A stretch of DNA of 64,000 nucleotides from Pseudoduganella flava (lineage in GTDB: Bacteria; Pseudomonadota; Gammaproteobacteria; Burkholderiales; Burkholderiaceae_D): contig NZ_VLKW01000003.1 of NCBI RefSeq assembly GCF_007830495.1, positions 1 through 64,000 on the forward strand, given 5' to 3'. The position numbers and the translations under genes were made by a program. The notes under the pieces were generated by a model. That model was given only the letters and a program-made list of their open reading frames with translations, had not been told where the DNA came from and ran no database searches. Below are positions 18,563 through 27,048 of the stretch, piece after piece (position 1 is the first letter of the stretch; every line of letters starts with the position of its first letter).

Positions 18563-18597
18563 AACGCCGGGGCGCTTGCGCGGCCCGGCGTTTTTTT
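18563..18597 (+). terminator. Rho-independent terminator
   Basis: AACGCCGGG (18563-18571) pairs with CCCGGCGTT (18584-18592), followed by seven T. It ends the 34-residue gene and lies tail-to-tail with the glucokinase-RpiR gene. Confidence 0.88.
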
Positions 18598-18612
18598 ACG
18601 TCCCGACGACGG

Positions 18613-20481
18613 TCACGTGTCGAGGTGGGAGATCAACAGGCGCGGGCTGTCCTGCGACGCGCCCTTGCGCTCCAGGACCAGCGCCTTGTTCTGTTCGTCG
18701 AGCGAGATGCCGACCGTCAGAATGTCGATCAGCAGCAGTTGCAGGATCCGCGAGATCATCGACAGGAACGACGTGCTGTCTTCCGTATGGTCCACCGCCA
18801 GGCACACGGTCGCCTTCTTCGCCAGCGGCGACTGGCTCGTCGTGATCGCGATGACGTCGGCGCCCGCCGCGCGGGCCGTGTCGACGGCTTCCAGCAGCTC
18901 CGGCAGGCGGCCCGAGTTCGAGATCGCGATGACGACATCGCCCGGCTGCAGCAGCCCCGCGGCCAACGTCAGCAAGTGCGAGTCGCCATACGATGCCGTC
19001 GGAATGCGGAAGCGGAAGAATTTGTGCTGGCCGTCCAGCCCCACGACGCGCGAATTGCCCATTGCGTAGAACTCGACCTTCTTGGCCTTCGCGACGAGGG
19101 CGATGGCGCGGTCCAGCGCGCGCACGTCCAGCTGGTCGCGGAACTTCAGGATCGCGGACACCGTGTTGTCGATCACCTTGGCCGACAGGTCGTGCGTGCT
19201 GTCGCTGTTGCGCACCTGGCTGTGGCGCACGGGGATCGCGCCCGTCAGGCTGCTGGCGAACTTCAGCTTGAAGTCCGCCAGGCCCGTGAAGCCCAGCGAG
19301 CGGCAGAAGCGGATCACGGTCGGCTGCGACACCTCGGCCAGCCGGGCGATGTCGGCGATCGGTTCGTTCAGCACGAGGCGCGGCTGTTCCAGCACCAGCT
19401 GGGCGACGCGCTGCTCGGCCGGCGTCAGTTCGTGCTGCAGGTTCTGCACGCGCTCCATCAGCGTGTTCGCACCGCTGCGGCCGCGCAGGTGTTCGGACAG
19501 GATCGTCGCGACGCCATAGAACGCCGGGTTCGGCGTCGTGATCACGTACGTCGGGATCTCGGCCAGGTACGACGAGAAGCGGCCCTTCGCCTCGAAGCGG
19601 GCGCGGAACGGCGAGCTGCGGAACCATTCGCCCATCCGCGGCACGATGCCGCCGCCGATGAAGATGCCGCCGAAGGAACCCAGCGTGACGGCCAGGTTGG
19701 CGGCCGCGCCGCCCAGCATCGCGGAAAAGCATTCGAGCACTTCCAGGCACAGCGCATCGTTGTCCTTCAATGCGCCGGCGATGATCTGCTGCGACGTCAG
19801 GTCGCGCACCTGGCGGCCGTTGCGCCGCGCGATCGCGCGGTAGATGATCTCCATGCCGGGGCCGGAGATCAGGCGCTCGTTCGACACGTGCGACCACGTC
19901 TGCCACGCGTATTCGAGGATCGCGTATTCGCGCTCGTCGGCCGGCGCGAAGTTCATGTGGCCCCCTTCGGAGCCGAGCGTGACGAAGCCGTCGACGGTGG
20001 GAATCACGCCGGAGCAGCCCAGGCCCGTGCCCGGACCGAGGACGCCGATGACGGAATTGGCGGCCGGCGTGCCGCCGCCCACCTGCATCAGGTCCGCCGG
20101 CTTGAAGCCGGGGATCGCCATCGCCAGCGCCGTGAAGTCGTTCACGACGAGCAGCGTGTGCAGGCCCAGTTCGCGGCGCACTTCGTCCGTCGAGAACTGC
20201 CAGTCGCGGTTCGTCATCCGGATGTAGTCGCCGTGCACCGGATTGGCCAGCGCCAGCGCGCCGTGATTCAGGTTGATGCCCGGATGGTCGCTGAGATATT
20301 CGCGCAGGAGCGGCACGATGCCGGTGAAGTCGTCGCACTGCAGCACGCGCACGGCCTGGTATTCGCCGGGCGCCGTCTGCAGCGCGAAGCGGGCATGCGT
20401 GGCGCCGATGTCGGCCAGCAGGCGTGGGCCGTCGGCGAAGGCGGCGCGCCCCAGTTTTTGCTCAACTTCCACTTGTCTCAT
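18613..20481 (-). CDS. glk: Bifunctional glucokinase / RpiR-family regulator
   Basis: A 622-residue fusion. Residues about 18-335 are an ATP-dependent glucokinase (LLADIGATHARFAL, VVNDFTALAMAIPG, GVLGPGTGLGCSGVIP, GSEGGHMNFAP), which makes glucose 6-phosphate. Residues about 340-420 are an RpiR/HexR winged HTH (PTVIRFCRSLGFTGLADFKLKFA) and about 460-600 a sugar-isomerase (SIS) domain that senses phosphosugars (AMGNSRVVGL, IAISNSGRLPELLEA). The same fusion is known from Burkholderia, so it is not an assembly artefact. It probably couples glucose phosphorylation to control of central sugar genes. It lies 108 bases downstream of the alpha-glucosidase gene. Confidence 0.95.
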   Translation of the reverse strand: MRQVEVEQKLGRAAFADGPRLLADIGATHARFALQTAPGEYQAVRVLQCDDFTGIVPLLREYLSDHPGINLNHGALALANPVHGDYIRMTNRDWQFSTDEVRRELGLHTLLVVNDFTALAMAIPGFKPADLMQVGGGTPAANSVIGVLGPGTGLGCSGVIPTVDGFVTLGSEGGHMNFAPADEREYAILEYAWQTWSHVSNERLISGPGMEIIYRAIARRNGRQVRDLTSQQIIAGALKDNDALCLEVLECFSAMLGGAAANLAVTLGSFGGIFIGGGIVPRMGEWFRSSPFRARFEAKGRFSSYLAEIPTYVITTPNPAFYGVATILSEHLRGRSGANTLMERVQNLQHELTPAEQRVAQLVLEQPRLVLNEPIADIARLAEVSQPTVIRFCRSLGFTGLADFKLKFASSLTGAIPVRHSQVRNSDSTHDLSAKVIDNTVSAILKFRDQLDVRALDRAIALVAKAKKVEFYAMGNSRVVGLDGQHKFFRFRIPTASYGDSHLLTLAAGLLQPGDVVIAISNSGRLPELLEAVDTARAAGADVIAITTSQSPLAKKATVCLAVDHTEDSTSFLSMISRILQLLLIDILTVGISLDEQNKALVLERKGASQDSPRLLISHLDT

Positions 20482-20589
20482 CTCGCTCTCTTATTGGTCA
20501 TCCGTCGATGCGGGCGAGGCCGCAGCATACCTGAAATGGGCCCGACAAAGAAGCGCCGGGCCCGCGCCAGGCGGTGTTCAGCGTAATGC

Positions 20590-22206
20590 TTATGCCTCGT
20601 AGCCGAGCCAGCCGCCGCATGCCGGCAGCGTGACGACGCCGTCGACGACATCGCCCGGCAGCCCGGGTTGCGGCAGCTTCGCCGCGCCGCGCGCCTGGGG
20701 CAACGTGAACGTCACGTCGCTGCCGCCCAGGTTGAACAGGCACAGCACGCTGCGCTCGCCCGCCAGCGTACGGCGGAATGCCAGCACGGGTTCCGGTGCG
20801 TCGAGGAACTCGATGTCGCCGCGGGTCAGCTGCGGCATCGTGCGGCGCCAGGCGATCATGCGGCGCGCGAAGTTCAGCGGCGAGTCGACGTCGGTCTCCT
20901 GCACCGATGCGGCGGCCGCGATGTGCTCGGGCGCCACGGGCAGCCATGGCGTGCCGGTGGTGAAGCCGCCGTTCGGACCATCCGTCCACGCGATCGGCGT
21001 ACGGCAGCCGTCGCGACCCTTGAACTCGGGCCAGAACGTGATGCCGTACGGGTCCTGGATCAGTTCATACGGCACGTCCGCCTCGGTGAACGCCAGCTCG
21101 TCGCCCTGGTACAGCGTCGGCGTGCCTTTCAGCGACAGCTGCATCGCCAGCGCCACCTTGCCAAACGCGCGCGGGTCCTTGCCCTTGCCCCAGCGGGTGG
21201 CGACGCGCGGCACGTCGTGGTTGCCAACCGACCAGGAGGCCCAGCCATCCTTGACGCGGCGCTTGAAGTCCTCGACCTGCGTGCGGATGTGGCGCGCCGA
21301 GCTGTCTTCCGTCAGCAGGTTGAAGCTGTAGGCCATGTGCAGCTTGTCGCCGCCGGCCGTGTATTCGGCCATGAACGCCAGCGCGTCGTCCGCCCCCACT
21401 TCGCCGATCGAGACGGCGTTGAATTCGTCCAGCACCTCGCGCACGCGGCGCAGGAAAGGCACGTTCTCCGGGCGGCACTTGTCATAGACGTGGGCCTGCA
21501 TGCCGTACGGGTTCGCGTCCGTGACGGTGGACGTGTCGCGCACCGTCGCCACCGGGTTGTCGCGCAGCGCCTTGTCGTGGAAGTGGAACGTGACGGCATC
21601 GAGGCGCACGCCGTCGACGCCGCGCCGCAGCCAGAAGCGCAGGCTGTCCAGCATCGCCTGCTGCACTTCCGGATTGTGGAAGTTCAGGTCCGGCTGGCTC
21701 GTGAGGAAGTTGTGCATGTAGTACTGCTTGCGGCGCGCATCCCACTGCCATGCCGAGCCGCCGAACACGGACAGCCAGTTGTTCGGCGGGTTCCCGTCCG
21801 GCTTCGGATCGGCCCACACGAACCAGTCGGCCTTTGGGTTGTCGCGGCTCGAACGGCTTTCGACGAACCACGGGTGCCGCTCGGAGCAGTGGCTCATCAC
21901 CTGGTCGATCATGATCTTCACGCCCACCGAATGGGCCTTGGCGATCAGGCGGTCGAAGTCGTCCAGCGTGCCGAACATCGGGTCGACGTCGCAGTAGTCG
22001 GCGATGTCGTAGCCGAAGTCCTTCATCGGCGACTTGAAGAACGGGGAGATCCAGACGATGTCCACGCCCAGCTGCGCGATGTAGTCGAGGCGGTCGGTAA
22101 TGCCGTTCAAATCGCCCACGCCGTCGCCGTTCGTGTCGAGGTAGCTGCGCGGGTACACCTGATAGATGATGGCTTCCTGCCACCAGAGCGAAGATGGGCG
22201 GGTCAT
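20590..22206 (-). CDS. Cytoplasmic alpha-glucosidase, GH13 (subfamily 23-like)
   Basis: A 538-residue GH13 enzyme that releases glucose from short alpha-glucosides. It lacks a signal peptide and starts MTRPSSLWWQEAIIYQVYPRS, the usual oligo-1,6-glucosidase/alpha-glucosidase opening. Catalytic residues are Asp203 (GVRLDAVTF), Glu269 (SIGEVGAD) and Asp331 (VGNHDVPR). The Ca site DTNGDGVGDLNG is present. It lies upstream of glucokinase in the same direction, so its glucose product can be phosphorylated at once. A longer start at 22269 lacks support. Confidence 0.93.
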   Translation of the reverse strand: MTRPSSLWWQEAIIYQVYPRSYLDTNGDGVGDLNGITDRLDYIAQLGVDIVWISPFFKSPMKDFGYDIADYCDVDPMFGTLDDFDRLIAKAHSVGVKIMIDQVMSHCSERHPWFVESRSSRDNPKADWFVWADPKPDGNPPNNWLSVFGGSAWQWDARRKQYYMHNFLTSQPDLNFHNPEVQQAMLDSLRFWLRRGVDGVRLDAVTFHFHDKALRDNPVATVRDTSTVTDANPYGMQAHVYDKCRPENVPFLRRVREVLDEFNAVSIGEVGADDALAFMAEYTAGGDKLHMAYSFNLLTEDSSARHIRTQVEDFKRRVKDGWASWSVGNHDVPRVATRWGKGKDPRAFGKVALAMQLSLKGTPTLYQGDELAFTEADVPYELIQDPYGITFWPEFKGRDGCRTPIAWTDGPNGGFTTGTPWLPVAPEHIAAAASVQETDVDSPLNFARRMIAWRRTMPQLTRGDIEFLDAPEPVLAFRRTLAGERSVLCLFNLGGSDVTFTLPQARGAAKLPQPGLPGDVVDGVVTLPACGGWLGYEA

Positions 22207-22356
22207 GTCTCGTCCAAGTGAGTTGAAGGGAATTGTAGAGAATATACAGCAAGCGTATGAATAGTTCAACGCATCCCATGGGCCGCCGTAGTCGGCAATA
22301 TCTCATATAAAACAATGAGTTATTTGATACCCACTAAATATTACGGTTGCACGGCC

Positions 22357-22371
22357 GTAGTCAAACTACAG
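22357..22371. promoter_or_regulatory. Operator of the proposed alpha-glucan regulon
   Basis: CGTAGT-CAA-ACTACA, a 15-base palindrome matching TGTAGT-N3-ACTACA with one arm mismatch. It lies in the divergent region between the GH13 alpha-glucosidase and the POT transporter. A single half-site GTAGT is also seen at 22288-22292. Confidence 0.6.
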
Positions 22372-22473
22372 TAATGATGGGTTTACGCGACGCCACCGCC
22401 CGGCAATTGGCCATTGCCAGCGATACACGGTTCGGCATAGCATCGCGTCCATCCCAAATTCATGAGGCTATCC

Positions 22474-24102
22474 ATGGCAAACGCCACCCACGAAGCGGGC
22501 AACGGCCCGCTGCCGCGCCAGATACCGTTCATCATCGCCAACGAGGCAGCCGAACGCTTCTCCTTCTACGGCATGCGCAACATCCTGACGCCGTTCCTGA
22601 TCAGTACCCTGCTGCTGTTCGTGCCGCTGGAGGACCGCACCAGCGAGGCGAAGCACGTGTTCCACACGTTCGTCATCGGCGCCTACTTCACGCCGCTGCT
22701 GGGCGGCTTCCTGGCCGACCGCTTCTTCGGCAAGTACAACACGATCTTCTGGCTCAGCCTTCTGTACGTGGCCGGCCACGCGTGCCTGGCGATCTTCGAG
22801 GACAACCTGAAAGGCTTCTACTTCGGCCTGTTCCTGATCGCGCTGGGCGCCGGCGGCATCAAGCCGCTCGTTTCCGCTTTCGTCGGCGACCAGTTCGACC
22901 AGACCAACAAGAACCGCGCGAAGGTTGTCTACGACGCCTTCTACTGGTGCATCAACTTCGGCTCGTTCTTCGCGTCGCTCTTGATGCCGCTGCTGCTGAA
23001 GAACTATGGCCCGTCCGTCGCCTTCGGCATTCCCGGCCTGCTGATGGGCTTCGCCGTGCTGATCTTCTGGCTCGGCAACCGCAAGTACGTGCACGTGCCG
23101 CCGGCGCCGCCGAATCCCGATTCGTTGACGCGTGTGGCGCGTACCGCCCTGCTGACGAAGGTGCCGGGCCAGGGCCGGCCCGGCCTCGTCGTCTTCGTTG
23201 CCGGCCTGGCGCTGGCCGCGGTGTCGCTGGTCATGTCGTATTCGTGGGGCTTCGTCATCGGCGCGTGCACAGCGCTGGTGCTGGTGCTGGCCTCGTGGAG
23301 CATCGGCACGTCGATGCAACTGGAACGCGCCCGCGGCCATCATCCGGACGAAGCGGTGGAAGGCGTGCGATCGGTGCTGCGCATCCTGATCGTGTTCGCG
23401 CTGGTGACGCCATTCTGGTCGCTGTTCGATCAGAAGGCATCGACGTGGATCGTGCAGGCCAACGCGATGACGAGCCCCGTCATCAACCTGCTGGGCTGGG
23501 AATTCCAGGTGCTGCCGGCGCAGATGCAGGCGTTGAATCCACTGCTCGTGATGCTGCTGATCCCGTTCAACAACTTCGCCATCTTCCCGCTGCTGCGCGC
23601 GATCGGCATCGAACCGACGGCGCTGCGGCGCATGACGGCGGGCATCGCGCTGTCCGGCGCCGCGTGGCTGGTGATCGGCTGGATCCAGGTGTCGATGGAT
23701 GCGGGCACGCCGATGTCGATCCTGTGGCAGCTGGCGCCGTACGCGCTGCTGACGATGGGCGAGGTGCTCGTCTCCGCGACGGGCCTGGAATTCGCGTACA
23801 GCCAGGCCCCGGCATCGATGAAGGGTTCGATCATGAGCTTCTGGACGCTGGCCGTCACCGTCGGCAACCTGTGGGTACTGATCGTGAACTCGAGCGTGAA
23901 GAACGACGCCGTGCTGTCGCACATCGGCAGCACGGGGCTTTCCGTGATCGCGTTCCAGATGTTCTTCTTCGCCGGCTTCGCGCTGCTGACCGCGCTGGCG
24001 TTCGGCCTGTACGCGCTGCGCTACAAGATGGTCGACAACTATCGGGTCGAGATGGATGCCGGCTGCCACGGCACGATTCCGAAGGAGCCTGCGAAGGTGT
24101 GA
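22474..24102 (+). CDS. POT-family proton-dependent transporter
   Basis: A 542-residue major facilitator of the proton-dependent oligopeptide (PTR2/POT) family, inner membrane. The family signature NEAAERFSFYGMRN (ExxERFxxYG) is at about residues 20-33 and GAYFTPLLGGFLADRFFGKYNT is the TM2-3 motif; 12-14 helices are predicted. GAGG lies seven bases before the ATG at 22474, so this start is preferred to 22462. Family members import di- and tripeptides with protons. Here it is divergent from a sugar enzyme and carries the glucan-regulon operator, so another substrate or peptide uptake linked to growth on glucan is possible. Confidence 0.9.
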   Translation: MANATHEAGNGPLPRQIPFIIANEAAERFSFYGMRNILTPFLISTLLLFVPLEDRTSEAKHVFHTFVIGAYFTPLLGGFLADRFFGKYNTIFWLSLLYVAGHACLAIFEDNLKGFYFGLFLIALGAGGIKPLVSAFVGDQFDQTNKNRAKVVYDAFYWCINFGSFFASLLMPLLLKNYGPSVAFGIPGLLMGFAVLIFWLGNRKYVHVPPAPPNPDSLTRVARTALLTKVPGQGRPGLVVFVAGLALAAVSLVMSYSWGFVIGACTALVLVLASWSIGTSMQLERARGHHPDEAVEGVRSVLRILIVFALVTPFWSLFDQKASTWIVQANAMTSPVINLLGWEFQVLPAQMQALNPLLVMLLIPFNNFAIFPLLRAIGIEPTALRRMTAGIALSGAAWLVIGWIQVSMDAGTPMSILWQLAPYALLTMGEVLVSATGLEFAYSQAPASMKGSIMSFWTLAVTVGNLWVLIVNSSVKNDAVLSHIGSTGLSVIAFQMFFFAGFALLTALAFGLYALRYKMVDNYRVEMDAGCHGTIPKEPAKV

Positions 24103-24113
24103 TGCCGCATAGT

Positions 24114-24160
24114 CGAGCCCGTGTCCCTCTGGGGTCTGACCCCAGAGGGACACGGGCTCG
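24114..24160. repeat. Perfect 47-base intergenic palindrome
   Basis: Arms of 23 bases (24114-24136 and 24138-24160) are exact complements around a single T. The inner part reads GGGGTC-T-GACCCC and the middle GTGTCCCTC/GAGGGACAC. It belongs to the dispersed palindrome family and could end the POT transporter transcript, though it has no T-run. Confidence 0.9.
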
Positions 24161-24199
24161 GCCGCAGGCGGAAAACCGCACAGCCACCGCGCAGGCGAT

Positions 24200-24213
24200 G
24201 GCGGAAATCCGCC
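24200..24213. promoter_or_regulatory. Possible upstream activator site for the sigma-54 promoter
   Basis: GGCGGA-AA-TCCGCC, a perfect 6-base inverted repeat about 95-105 bases before the predicted start of the ABC transporter transcript, the usual place for an NtrC-family enhancer site. GC-rich palindromes arise by chance in this genome, so this is only a candidate. Confidence 0.3.
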
Positions 24214-24280
24214 GCGGGGCCCGCTCTGCGGCGGTGCACCAAACGAAACGAATCAATCACTTGCCTCAACCGGCAGTTGC

Positions 24281-24296
24281 TGGCACGAAAGCTGCT
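24281..24296 (+). promoter_or_regulatory. Sigma-54 (-24/-12) promoter of the ABC importer operon
   Basis: TGGCACG-AAAG-CTGCT matches the RpoN consensus TGGCACR-N4-TTGCW at all but one defined position, and the GG and GC pairs are 12 bases apart as needed. The predicted start at about 24307 leaves a 26-base leader with CTGGAG before the ATG at 24333. A sigma-54 activator is encoded at 28833 in the same cluster. Confidence 0.65.
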
Positions 24297-24332
24297 CTTC
24301 CGGTAGGCACAATACTCAACCTGGAGACCAGC

Positions 24333-25304
24333 ATGACCAAATTCCTTCCCGCATCCCTCGCCATCGCCGCCGTGTTCGCCGCATCCAGCGCGCAGGCGCA
24401 GGAAGTCGTCCGCCTCGGCAACCTGAAGTTCGCGCATTACGGCGCCGTCTCGTACATCAAGGAGATCGCACCGAAGTGCGGCATCAAGGTCGAGGAGCAC
24501 GTGTTCGCCAAGGGTCCCGACGTGATGCAGGCGATCCTGGCCGGTGAGCTCGACGTCGGTGCGACGGCATCCGAAGCGGCGATCCAGGGCCGTGCCAACG
24601 GTGCGCCGATCTATGTCGTTGCCGGCTTCGCGAAGGGCGGTGCACGCCTCGTGGCGCGGCCGGATGCCGGCATCAAATCGATCAAGGACCTGAAGGGCAA
24701 GAAGGTCGGCGTCACGCGTGGCGGCATCCACGAGGTGCTGCTGGCGGCCGAGCTGTCGCAGGCGGGCCTGACGTGGTCCGAGCAACCCGGCAAGGACGTG
24801 CAACTGGTGCTGCTGGCGTTCGCGGACCTGAACCAGGCGCTGCTCGGCAAGAACCTGGACGCCATCATGCAATCGGAGCCGCAGTCGTCGCAGGCGATCA
24901 ACAAGGGCTTCGGCGTCGAGGTGATGAAGCCGTACGACACGCCGATCGGCGCACCGGTGCGCACGATGGTGATGAGCGAGAAGTTCTACAAGGAGCGCCG
25001 CGCCACGGCCGCCAAGTTCATGCAGTGCTTCGTCACCGCGACGAAGACCTTCATCGACAACAAGTCCGTCGCCGAGAAGTACGTGCGCGAAACGATCTTC
25101 AAGAACCAGATCACGGCGGACGACTTCAACGACGCGATCGAGAACTCGCCGTACACCTACGACATCACGGCCCAGCACATCCAGGTGACGACGGACGTGA
25201 TGAACAAGACGGGCGTGGGCAAGATGCGCAAGCCGCCGGTGGCCGCCGAGTGGGTCAAGACCGACCTGCTGGACGAAGCCAAGAAGAACCTCGGCATCAA
25301 GTAA
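24333..25304 (+). CDS. ABC transporter substrate-binding protein, NitT/TauT type
   Basis: A 323-residue periplasmic solute receptor with a signal peptide (MTKFLPASLAIAAVFAASSAQA) and the SsuA/TauA/NMT1-like fold: EVVRLGNLKFAHYGAV, GELDVGATASEAAIQ and IKDLKGKKVGVTRGG. Family substrates include nitrate, sulphonates, aliphatic amides, pyrimidine precursors and aromatic acids; the ligand here cannot be named. The start at 24333 is set by the signal peptide and CTGGAG eight bases upstream. It leads an operon with a permease and an ATPase. Confidence 0.92.
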   Translation: MTKFLPASLAIAAVFAASSAQAQEVVRLGNLKFAHYGAVSYIKEIAPKCGIKVEEHVFAKGPDVMQAILAGELDVGATASEAAIQGRANGAPIYVVAGFAKGGARLVARPDAGIKSIKDLKGKKVGVTRGGIHEVLLAAELSQAGLTWSEQPGKDVQLVLLAFADLNQALLGKNLDAIMQSEPQSSQAINKGFGVEVMKPYDTPIGAPVRTMVMSEKFYKERRATAAKFMQCFVTATKTFIDNKSVAEKYVRETIFKNQITADDFNDAIENSPYTYDITAQHIQVTTDVMNKTGVGKMRKPPVAAEWVKTDLLDEAKKNLGIK

Positions 25305-25325
25305 GCACCTGACCAGAGAACGCAT

Positions 25326-26147
25326 ATGAGCAAGTTGAACTGGCGGGAGATCGGCGTCGGCGCCATCGTCCCCGTAATCGTGATCGCGCTGTGGCAGGCT
25401 TCGGCCATGTTCGGCTGGATCAACCCGCAGGTACTGCCCTCGCCGCTGGCGGTGGCGCAGAAGTTCGTCGAGTACGCGCTGCCGCTGCAGGCGTACGATC
25501 CGGCCACGCAATCGTGGCTGGCGTGGGCGCTGTCCGGCGAACTGTGGATGGATACCGTGGGCAGCATGTACCGCGTGCTGGTGGGCTTTGCCGTCGGTGC
25601 CGGCCTGGCGCTGCCGCTGGGCCTCCTGATGGGCGCGAGCCCGCGTGTGTACGCGTGGATCAACCCGCTGATGCAGGTGCTGCGGCCGATTCCTCCGATC
25701 GCCTACATCCCGCTGTCGATCTTGTGGTTCGGCCTCGGTAACGCGCCGGCCGTGTTCCTGATCGCGCTGGGCGCCTTCTTCCCCGTGCTGATGAACACGA
25801 TCGCCGGCGTGCGCCAGGTCGACGGTATCTACATCCGTGCCGCGCGCAACCTGGGCGTCTCGCAGAGCACGATGTTCGTGCGCGTGATGCTGCCGGCCGC
25901 CGTGCCGTACATCCTGTCCGGCGTGCGGATCGGTATCGGCACCGCGTTCATCGTCGTCATCGTCTCGGAGATGATCGCCGTGAACAACGGCCTGGGCTTC
26001 CGCATCCTCGAAGCACGCGAGTACTTCTGGTCGGACAAGATCATCGCCGGCATGATCTCGATCGGCATCCTCGGTCTGTTGATCGACATCGGCATGAACA
26101 AATTGAACAACCACCTGCTGCGCTGGCACCGCGGACTGGAGAACTGA
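25326..26147 (+). CDS. ABC transporter permease, NitT/TauT type
   Basis: A 273-residue inner-membrane permease with about six helices and the coupling motif for the ATPase (IRAARNLGVSQSTMFVRVMLPAAVPYILSGVRIG, the EAA loop, about residues 175-210). N-terminal MSKLNWREIGVGAIVPVIVIALWQ begins the first helix. It lies 21 bases after the binding-protein gene and one base before the ATPase gene. Confidence 0.94.
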   Translation: MSKLNWREIGVGAIVPVIVIALWQASAMFGWINPQVLPSPLAVAQKFVEYALPLQAYDPATQSWLAWALSGELWMDTVGSMYRVLVGFAVGAGLALPLGLLMGASPRVYAWINPLMQVLRPIPPIAYIPLSILWFGLGNAPAVFLIALGAFFPVLMNTIAGVRQVDGIYIRAARNLGVSQSTMFVRVMLPAAVPYILSGVRIGIGTAFIVVIVSEMIAVNNGLGFRILEAREYFWSDKIIAGMISIGILGLLIDIGMNKLNNHLLRWHRGLEN

Positions 26148-26148
26148 C

Positions 26149-26961
26149 ATGAGCGCAACCCATATCGACCAGACTCACATCGACATCCGGGGTGTCAACA
26201 AGGTGTTCGCCACCAGCGGCCGCGAAGTGGTCGCGCTGAAGGACATCAACCTGCAGATCCCGCAGGGCCAGTTCGTCTGCCTGCTGGGCCCATCGGGCTG
26301 CGGCAAGTCGACGCTGCTGAACGCGGTGGCCGGCTTCGCGCTGCCGTCGTCCGGCACGATCACGGCGGACGGCCAGCGCGTCACCGCGCCCGGCCCCGAC
26401 CGCGGCATGGTGTTCCAGGAATATGCGCTGTTCCCGTGGATGACGGTCGAGAAGAACGTCGCCTTCGGCCTGGAGATCAAGGGCCAGTCGAAGGCACAGA
26501 TCGATGCGACGGTCGAGAAGCTGCTGGCGATGCTGTCGCTGACGGACTTCCGCCACCGCTACCCGAAGGACCTGTCGGGCGGCATGCGCCAGCGCGTGGC
26601 GATCGCCCGCGTGCTGGCCCTCGACTCGCCGATCATGCTGATGGACGAGCCGTTCGGCGCACTGGACGCCCTCACCCGCCGCAACCTGCAGGACGAGCTG
26701 CTGCGCATCTGGGCGGAGCTGAAGAAGACGATCATCTTCGTCACGCACTCGATCGAGGAAGCGATCTATCTCGCTGACCGCATCGTCGTGATGACGTATC
26801 GGCCCGGCACGATCAAGCGCGACATGATGGTCGACCTGCCGCGCCTGCGCGACCCGGCCGCCGCCGAGTTCAACGCGCTGAAGCGGGAGCTGGGCATGCT
26901 CGTGATGGAAGAGCAGCAGCGCCATCACAACGACGAGATGCGGATGGCGGCGGTCGACTGA
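26149..26961 (+). CDS. ABC transporter ATP-binding protein, NitT/TauT type
   Basis: A 270-residue ATPase that powers the importer. It has Walker A GPSGCGKST (about residues 48-56), the Q-loop FQEYALFPW, the signature LSGGMRQR (about 142), Walker B IMLMDEPFGALD and the switch His in FVTHSIEEAIYLADR. The set fits SsuB/TauB/NrtD. It completes the three-gene importer. Confidence 0.95.
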   Translation: MSATHIDQTHIDIRGVNKVFATSGREVVALKDINLQIPQGQFVCLLGPSGCGKSTLLNAVAGFALPSSGTITADGQRVTAPGPDRGMVFQEYALFPWMTVEKNVAFGLEIKGQSKAQIDATVEKLLAMLSLTDFRHRYPKDLSGGMRQRVAIARVLALDSPIMLMDEPFGALDALTRRNLQDELLRIWAELKKTIIFVTHSIEEAIYLADRIVVMTYRPGTIKRDMMVDLPRLRDPAAAEFNALKRELGMLVMEEQQRHHNDEMRMAAVD

Positions 26962-26977
26962 CGCCAACGGCCGCAAC

Positions 26978-27026
26978 GGCCGAGCTCGTGTCACTGGTGC
27001 CTGGCACCAGTGACACGAACTCGGCC
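26978..27026. repeat. 49-base intergenic palindrome
   Basis: Arms of 24 bases (26978-27001 and 27003-27026) with one mismatch surround a T; the inner part is GGTGCC-T-GGCACC and the outer border GGCCGAG/CTCGGCC. It separates the ABC operon from the sensor kinase gene. Confidence 0.9.
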
Positions 27027-27048
27027 ATGACCTGCCCTACAATTGGCC

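Noticed and set aside
22347..24332. Open frame running through the POT gene into the ABC binding protein
   Set aside because: Out-of-frame shadow of the POT transporter; the binding protein has its own signal peptide and ribosome site at 24333.
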